This document shows positions 58,700 through 64,000 of a DNA stretch of 64,000 bases, one piece after another (position 1 is the first letter of the stretch; every line of letters starts with the position of its first letter). The stretch lies in contig NZ_CP123897.1 in the NCBI RefSeq assembly GCF_029910655.1, positions 3,275,547-3,339,546 of the forward strand. The letters are read 5' to 3'. Both the position numbers and the translations under genes were made by a program. This stretch comes from Methylomonas sp. UP202. Its GTDB lineage: Bacteria > Pseudomonadota > Gammaproteobacteria > Methylococcales > Methylomonadaceae. The notes under the pieces are model-generated. The model saw only the letters and a list, made by a program, of their open reading frames with translations. It ran no database searches and had not been told where the DNA came from.

Positions 58700-61348
58700 C
58701 TAGCTGAATTCGCCGGCCTCCGCCGCCGCTTGCAACAGCTTGGCGAAGGCTTCGCTATCCAAACAGTTGCCGAAAAAATAGCCCTGCACTTCGTCGCACT
58801 CCAGTTCTCGCAAAAACGCCGCCTGCTCGGCGGTTTCGACGCCTTCGGCCAATACCGTCATCTTCAGACTTTGCCCCAGCGCGAGAATGGCGCGGGTAAT
58901 CGCGACGTCGTTGCTGTCTTGCGGAATGTCCATCACAAACGAGCGATCGATTTTCAGCTTGGCGACCGGCAAGCGCTTCAAGTATCCCAACGACGAATGC
59001 CCGGTACCGAAATCGTCAATCGCCAGGGTCACACCCATCGCGCGCAATTCTTCCAGCACCCCGACATTGGACTCGGCTTGACGCATGATGTAAGTCTCGG
59101 TGATTTCCAGCTCCAGATAGCTCGCCGGCAAGCCGGTCGCGGCCAGGGTCTGGCTGACCATCGCCAGTATATTGCCTCGCTCGATTTGCACGCCGGACAA
59201 GTTCACCGCGACGCGCGGCAGATTCAAGCCGCGGTCCAACCAGCTCTTCAGTTGCCGGCAAGCCATCAGCAACACCCATTCGCCAATCGGCACGATCAAA
59301 CCGCAATCCTCGGCGATAGGAATGAATTTATCGGGCGGGATCATGCCCAATTCGCGATGAAACCAACGCAACAACACTTCCGCGCCGGCCAAGCGGCCGT
59401 CACCGACCCGGTATTGCGGCTGGTAATACAATGTCAGCTCGCCGCGCGCCACGGCTTCGCGCAACTCGCCTTCGAGATGCAGCCGTTCGTTGGCGCGGGC
59501 AGTCAAATGAGCTTCGTAAAACTGGAAATTGCCCCTGCCCTGTTCCTTGGCCCGGTACATCGCCAAATCGGCATGTTTGATCAGCGTGGTCGCATCGTTG
59601 CCGTCGCCGGGAAAGCGACTGATGCCTATCGAGGTGCCGATGTCCAGGCGATGGCCGGCGACGTTAAACGGCAGGGTCAGCGCGCCGAGAATTTTGGCGG
59701 CGATCCGTTCGATGTCCGGTTGGTGGCGAGTGTCTTCAAGCAGAACGATAAATTCGTCGCCGCCCAGACGGGCCACGGTATCGATTTCCCGCAAACTGTC
59801 CCTGAGACGCTGCGCCACCGCGCGCAACAGCTCGTCGCCGACCGGATGACCCAAGGTATCGTTGACGTGCTTGAAACGATCCAAATCCAGGAACAAGACC
59901 GCCAAGCCCTGGCCGTCGCGCTGCGCGCGCCGCAACGCGTGTTCGCAGCGCTCGTTCAGCAATTGCCGATTAGGCAGACCGGTCAACACGTCGTAATAGG
60001 CCAAGCGGTGAATGTGCTCGGCGTTGCGCTTTTGTTCGCTAAGATCGTAAAACACGCCGATGTAATGCAGCAAGCGGCCGTCCATCGCTCGCACCACCGA
60101 GATGCTCTGCCACAGAGGAACCACGCCGCCGTCGCGGCGGCGATCCCAAATCTCGCCTTGCCATTTGCCGTCGCGTTCCAGAGTGCGCCACAAATTCCGG
60201 TAAAAATGCGCGTCCTGATTGCCGGATTTCAACAGTCTGGCTTTGTGGCCCAGCACCTCGGGCGGCGCGTAACCCAGGATTTCCGAAAACGCCCGATTCA
60301 CCTTGATGATGCGGGTCTTCGCATCGGTAATCATGATGCCGTTCAAGCTGTTGTCGAACACGCTGGCCGCCAGTTCCTGCTCCGACTCGGCATCGCGCTG
60401 GGCCGTAATGTCCTGCACCGTGCCGAACGAGCGTAGCGGCCGGCCGTCGCTGTCGTAATGCGTGACGCAACGCTCGTGTACCCATTTGATTCGATCGCCG
60501 GCCAGCAACAAACGGTGATCGATCGCGAACGCGCACGGCGAGTTCAGCGACTCGGCGTAGGCCTGATCGACGGCGGCCCTGTCGTCCGGATGCACCAAGG
60601 CCAGAAACGCTTGATAGTTGGCCGGCGCCCGCGCCGCGTCCAACTCGAATATCCGGCAAACTTCCTCGGACCAAATCAAGCGGTCCGCCGCTAAATCCAG
60701 CTCCCAATGGCCCAACTGCGCGATATGTTGGGCTTCCTTCAACAGGCTTTCGCTACGCCGCAAACGGTTTTGCTGATTCTTCAACGCACTGATGTCGGTG
60801 GCGCAAATCACCGCGCCTTCTTCCTTACCCTGCGGGCTGTGCAGTAGGCTTGCTTCCATCCAATAATCGCGGAACGCGCCGCTCGAATCGGCCAGACGGT
60901 GCTCGGCCGCGTAACCGTCGGCCCGACGCAGGGTTTCGAACAACGGCGAATACACCGGCCACGGCAATTCCGGCAATTGGTCCATCAAGGTTTGCAATTC
61001 GTCGGGAAACAGCCATTCGTCCAAAACGCGACCCTCTATCGCCGCCGCTTGCTCGCCCATCGCTTCGGCACAACGCCGATTGATCTGGCTTATTCTGCCG
61101 TCCGGCCCCAACACGATCACCAACGCGCCGGTGGTGTCCATCACCCGCTGCGTAAAATTGGTTTGGTTGAGTTGCCGTAGATTCGCCGCCCTTAGCGCGC
61201 TGCTTTGCGTCTCCAACGCCCGAATCATCGCGTCGGTTTGCTCGGCGCCCTTCACCATTTGCTGTTCCAACGCGGAATTCGCCAGCCGCAACGCGGCCAG
61301 CTCCAACCTTAGCCACTCCAATTCGGCTTGCAGGGCCTGGTCAGTCAT
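58700..61348 (-). CDS. PAS-GGDEF-EAL sensor protein for cyclic di-GMP
   Basis: The 882-residue protein has an N-terminal coiled coil (about 1-60), three PAS-like domains (about 65-190, 200-320 and 325-440; NSLNGIMITDAKTRIIKVNR in the third), a GGDEF domain with intact RLGGDEF (about 545) and an EAL-type domain with EVLLRW in place of EAL (about 645), ELEITET, AIDDFGTGHSSLGYL and LAEGVET. Catalytic acidic residues appear present in both domains, so it may make and/or degrade cyclic di-GMP. No membrane segment is evident. Its start overlaps the hydrogenase protease stop by 8 bases, suggesting co-translation. Confidence 0.93.
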   Translation of the reverse strand: MTDQALQAELEWLRLELAALRLANSALEQQMVKGAEQTDAMIRALETQSSALRAANLRQLNQTNFTQRVMDTTGALVIVLGPDGRISQINRRCAEAMGEQAAAIEGRVLDEWLFPDELQTLMDQLPELPWPVYSPLFETLRRADGYAAEHRLADSSGAFRDYWMEASLLHSPQGKEEGAVICATDISALKNQQNRLRRSESLLKEAQHIAQLGHWELDLAADRLIWSEEVCRIFELDAARAPANYQAFLALVHPDDRAAVDQAYAESLNSPCAFAIDHRLLLAGDRIKWVHERCVTHYDSDGRPLRSFGTVQDITAQRDAESEQELAASVFDNSLNGIMITDAKTRIIKVNRAFSEILGYAPPEVLGHKARLLKSGNQDAHFYRNLWRTLERDGKWQGEIWDRRRDGGVVPLWQSISVVRAMDGRLLHYIGVFYDLSEQKRNAEHIHRLAYYDVLTGLPNRQLLNERCEHALRRAQRDGQGLAVLFLDLDRFKHVNDTLGHPVGDELLRAVAQRLRDSLREIDTVARLGGDEFIVLLEDTRHQPDIERIAAKILGALTLPFNVAGHRLDIGTSIGISRFPGDGNDATTLIKHADLAMYRAKEQGRGNFQFYEAHLTARANERLHLEGELREAVARGELTLYYQPQYRVGDGRLAGAEVLLRWFHRELGMIPPDKFIPIAEDCGLIVPIGEWVLLMACRQLKSWLDRGLNLPRVAVNLSGVQIERGNILAMVSQTLAATGLPASYLELEITETYIMRQAESNVGVLEELRAMGVTLAIDDFGTGHSSLGYLKRLPVAKLKIDRSFVMDIPQDSNDVAITRAILALGQSLKMTVLAEGVETAEQAAFLRELECDEVQGYFFGNCLDSEAFAKLLQAAAEAGEFS

Positions 61349-61793
61349 CGCCGGCTCCGATGTAACTACGGATCAGCGCCACGGCCGGCGCCACAGCGGC
61401 CGCGACCGGCGCGGATAAACCCGGCCGAAAGGCCGACACGTCGGCGGATTCGACCGCGACGATACGGACGCGCGGCGGCGGTTCCGGCATCGCTTGCAAG
61501 GCTTGCAACAAATAGCCCACCCCGCCGCCGTGCCCGACCGGCGCGGCTTCGGCCAGCACATCGCCGGCAGTCAGTTCCCGCAAGCGGCCCGGCTCGGCAC
61601 CCGGCGCCAGGCTATCGACGATGATGGCTTCGCCGCAGTCCCGAAACAACCACAGCGCGTTCAAGCCCGAGGTGCCGGCGTCGAACACCCGCCAGCCGTC
61701 CGGCAGCGGAGTTTCGCTTAGCCGCGTATACACCGCCGCGCCGAAGCCGTCGTCGCCGTGCAGCGGATTGCCGAAACAAACGATATGCGGCAT
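61341..61793 (-). CDS. [NiFe] hydrogenase maturation protease
   Basis: The start at 61793 (MPHIVCFGNPLHGDDGFG) gives 150 residues. It has the HyaD/HoxW/HupD signature: GNPLHGDDGFG with the nickel-sensing acidic residue, and a second IIVDSLAPGAEPG block. Such proteases trim the C-terminal tail of the large subunit after nickel insertion; the large subunit upstream has a 12-residue tail after its last His, consistent with being the substrate. Longer upstream frame is large-subunit shadow. Confidence 0.9.
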   Translation of the reverse strand: MPHIVCFGNPLHGDDGFGAAVYTRLSETPLPDGWRVFDAGTSGLNALWLFRDCGEAIIVDSLAPGAEPGRLRELTAGDVLAEAAPVGHGGGVGYLLQALQAMPEPPPRVRIVAVESADVSAFRPGLSAPVAAAVAPAVALIRSYIGAGDD

Positions 61794-61804
61794 CAACGTC
61801 ACCG

Positions 61805-63334
61805 TCACGGCAGGAAACGCCAGCGTTTGCCGGTTTCCAGCATATGCACGGTACAGACCAGGCAAGGGTCGTGAGAACGGATCACGTGGCCGATTTCAAC
61901 CGGATCGTCGGGGTCGGCCACGCTCAGCCCCACCAGACTTTGCTCCCAGTGGCCGGGAAGCCCGGCGCTGTCGCGGGGCGAGGCGTTCCAGGCGGTCGGC
62001 GTGACGATTTGATATTTTTCGATCACGCCGTCGCGTATCCGCAGCCAATGTCCCAGCGCCCCGCGCGCGGCCATGATCAGGCCGTAACCTTCGCCGTCGA
62101 TTTCAGCATTCTTGGCCGGATTGACGATATGCGGCTCGCCGAGGTGTTCGGCCAATTCGTGCAAATGCCGTTCGGCCTGAACCAATTCGTAGGCGATGCG
62201 GCGAACCCTGGCGAATTGCCGCAACCAGGCGTTGCCGCCTTCGGTCGCGTAAAGATCGGCGATTAAGGCGTCGCCGCCGATCAGCAATTCGGCCAACGGG
62301 CCGGTTTGCACGACCTTGTCGGCGTAGCGCGGCGCTTTCGCCCAGGTGTAACGATCGCTGCCGGGTTGGTAATCCGGAATCGTCTCGCCCTGCCAGGGAT
62401 GGCGACCGCCCGAATACGGCCGGAACCAGGAATGGCGGACGTGCTCGTTAATCAGCGCTTGGTCGAGTTCGGCAATACACCCGGTATCGCCGTCGTAGAA
62501 TCCGCCCGGCATCAATCGGGCGCTGTGCGGCGCATCCCAGTTGGCCGGATCGCACCAAGCGCCGAAGCTGATCATGTGCGGCGTACCGGCCGCCATCCGT
62601 TGCAAACCCAGGTCGCGCGCGCAACGGCTCACCAAGCCCAACGCGCTGGCGGCATGCGCCGGCCGCTCCAGCCACTCGAAATAACCGGCGGCGCTATCCA
62701 GCGCCAACCATTCGTCCAGCGGCGCGCCGATCACGATGCGCTCGTACCATTCGCGCACTTCGGCGAAGATCGTCCGGCAGGCAAGCAATCGGCGGGCATC
62801 GGCCGGCGAAGTGACTCCGCCCGGCACCATGTACGACGAATGCGGCCATTGCCCGCCGAAATGGGCGACGACTTCAACCACTCTTCGGGTAATCGCCAAA
62901 GTTTCCCGGTGCACGCGCCCGGAAAACGGCGCGAACTCGGCCTCGGCCGCCGCGAACCACGGCCGGTCGCGGTAACGGGCGTTGCGGAAATCCGGCGCGA
63001 AGAACAAAAAAGTTTGCCGCAAATCGTTTTGGATGCCTTCCGCGATTAGGCAAACGTTCCGAATCCGGGTGGCATTGGCCGGAACCGGCACGCGCCAGGC
63101 GTGCTCCAAGGCCAGCACCGCCGTGTACAAATGCGCGGTGCCGCAAATCCCGCATACTCTCGGTGTGAGAACCAAGGCGTCGCGCGGACTGCGTCCGACC
63201 AGAATTTGCTCGAAACCGCGATACAGAGTGCCGACCGTACGCGCTTCCACGACAACGCCATCTTCCAGACTCAGCGCCAGTTCCAGGTCGCCCTCGACCC
63301 GGTTCAAATTGACATTTAGCTCGACCCGCGCCAT
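61805..63334 (-). CDS. [NiFe] hydrogenase large subunit, uptake type (probably group 2a)
   Basis: The 509-residue protein has the L1 nickel site RVCGICGTAH (about 60-69) and the L2 site HDPCLVCTVH near the C-terminus, followed by a 12-residue tail for proteolytic maturation. NRVEGDLELALSLEDG at the start is typical. No signal for export in the small subunit is visible in the window. DPCLVCTVH plus NRVEGDL resemble cyanobacterial-type group 2a HupL (inference from motif). It oxidises H2 and feeds electrons to the cell. It overlaps the small subunit gene by one base. Confidence 0.92.
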   Translation of the reverse strand: MARVELNVNLNRVEGDLELALSLEDGVVVEARTVGTLYRGFEQILVGRSPRDALVLTPRVCGICGTAHLYTAVLALEHAWRVPVPANATRIRNVCLIAEGIQNDLRQTFLFFAPDFRNARYRDRPWFAAAEAEFAPFSGRVHRETLAITRRVVEVVAHFGGQWPHSSYMVPGGVTSPADARRLLACRTIFAEVREWYERIVIGAPLDEWLALDSAAGYFEWLERPAHAASALGLVSRCARDLGLQRMAAGTPHMISFGAWCDPANWDAPHSARLMPGGFYDGDTGCIAELDQALINEHVRHSWFRPYSGGRHPWQGETIPDYQPGSDRYTWAKAPRYADKVVQTGPLAELLIGGDALIADLYATEGGNAWLRQFARVRRIAYELVQAERHLHELAEHLGEPHIVNPAKNAEIDGEGYGLIMAARGALGHWLRIRDGVIEKYQIVTPTAWNASPRDSAGLPGHWEQSLVGLSVADPDDPVEIGHVIRSHDPCLVCTVHMLETGKRWRFLP

Positions 63335-64000
63335 CAGACGTCCATATCCTTGCCCTCGACCCGCGCCGGCGCGGCCGCCCTAGCCAGATTCTTGTAAGCC
63401 ATGTAACGCGCCCGTTCCACGCCCATCGGCAATCGCACCGGGATGTCGCCGATTTTTTCCGTGCTGAACAAATCGACTTCACGCGGAAAATCCGGCGAAG
63501 TGCAGCCGAAACACGGCACGCCGGCGCGGGTCTTGCTGTTCACGCCGTTCCATAAGTCGCTGTTGCACACCGCTTGCGTCATCGGTCCCTGGCAACCCAG
63601 ATTAAAAAACAGACACGCCTTGCCGCCGAATTCGGTATCTTCGATGTCGTATTCGTGGTACTCGTTGCGGGTGCAACCTTGGTGCACGACAGTATTGAAG
63701 AAGGCCAGCGGCCGATTCAGCTCGTCCAGCGGCAAGGGCATGCCGGCCGCCAGCCAGGCCAGGGTTTGCGTCATCGTATGCGGATGGGCCGGACAGCCGG
63801 CCAGATTGACCACCGGCCAGCCGCGCCGCGAGCGCCATTCCGCCGGCAGCAGACCGCTCGGCAGGTCGCGGTCGAATTGCAAGCCGATGCAGTCGCTGGG
63901 ATTCGGCGCGGCGGCATGCACGCCGCCGAACGCCGCGCAAGTCCCCATCGCCACCACGACGCCGGCGCGCTGGGCCAGCTCGCGGACAATCTCCATCCGT
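63334..64000 (-). CDS. [NiFe] hydrogenase small subunit, cut by right window edge
   Basis: The frame is open to the window end, so the N-terminus with the proximal cluster cysteines is missing here. Visible are VAMGTCAAFGGVHAA, VVNLAGCPAHPHTM, HQGCTRNEYHEYDIEDTEFGG, CLFFNLGCQGP and GVPCFGCTSPDFPREVDLF, which hold the cysteines for the Fe-S clusters. The C-terminus (ARVEGKDMDV) has no membrane anchor, fitting a cytoplasmic group 2-type enzyme. Confidence 0.92.
   Translation of the reverse strand, partial: RMEIVRELAQRAGVVVAMGTCAAFGGVHAAAPNPSDCIGLQFDRDLPSGLLPAEWRSRRGWPVVNLAGCPAHPHTMTQTLAWLAAGMPLPLDELNRPLAFFNTVVHQGCTRNEYHEYDIEDTEFGGKACLFFNLGCQGPMTQAVCNSDLWNGVNSKTRAGVPCFGCTSPDFPREVDLFSTEKIGDIPVRLPMGVERARYMAYKNLARAAAPARVEGKDMDV

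Noticed and set aside
58730..60436. 568-residue plus-strand open frame
   Set aside because: Antisense shadow of the PAS-GGDEF-EAL gene, whose domains are all intact on the minus strand.

Overview
The window reads as a chromosomal segment of a gammaproteobacterial methanotroph (Methylococcales, Methylomonas-like). The main evidence is a full cluster for calcium-type methanol dehydrogenase in the order mxaF-J-G-I-R-(membrane protein)-S-A-C-K-L, with a LuxR-type response regulator (mxaB-like) divergent from mxaF and ribulose-phosphate 3-epimerase next to it. Two secreted proteins with VPxPAA-type C-terminal sorting tails fit the same group. Core genes are GC-rich; several cargo patches are visibly AT-richer. 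The assignment is by inference, not by a search.

Layout. 1-3.4 kb: small housekeeping genes (zinc-ribbon protein cut by the window edge, gamma-carbonic anhydrase, hemerythrin, AlkB). 3.5-14.7 kb: methanol oxidation, all on the minus strand except the regulator. 14.9-16.6 kb: rpe and a DUF2076 protein. 16.8-28.7 kb: a Fur-controlled heme acquisition locus (hemP, tonB-exbB-exbD, TonB-dependent receptor, a secreted sorting-tail protein, HemS/HmuS-like factor, HugZ/HutZ-like protein, hmuTUV). It is peppered with REP-like palindromes, two of which sit in-frame inside genes. 29.1-31.3 kb: two AT-rich genes bounded by integron-type recombination sites (one intact attC, one broken by a repeat), then a probable toxin remnant with an immunity-like gene between diverged repeats. 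31.6-31.8 kb: a tandem array with an exact 21-bp step. 32-34.8 kb: a hypothetical gene and two secreted proteins.

35.3-51.07 kb: two integrative elements in tandem at the 3' end of tRNA-Leu(CAA). Three about 90-120 bp direct repeats carry the tRNA end and its terminator, and each element has its own P4-type integrase next to its repeat. The tRNA-proximal element (42.1-51.0 kb) has a serine recombinase, an AlpA-like regulator, a Toprim primase, a DUF927-type helicase, several tiny proteins and a repeat-rich, origin-like non-coding region. The distal element (35.4-42.0 kb) has a toxin-antitoxin pair, an Ogr/Delta-type zinc finger, an IS66 copy with clean 8-bp target duplications, a decayed older integrase, and an integrase whose start is frameshifted.

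51.2-64 kb: rpoH and glnS, then an AT-rich defence-like patch holding a macro-domain plus TIR/SEFIR fusion protein and two toxin-antitoxin modules. After that come a Uma2-type nuclease, a fructosamine-kinase-type protein, a PAS-GGDEF-EAL protein, and an uptake-type [NiFe] hydrogenase (maturation protease, large subunit, small subunit) that runs off the right edge.

The strongest candidate for an undescribed system is the macro-TIR/SEFIR protein at 54.05-55.04 kb. Next are the tandem satellite-like elements with their repeat-rich origin candidate, the orphan integron-type cassettes, and the in-frame REP insertions in heme genes.
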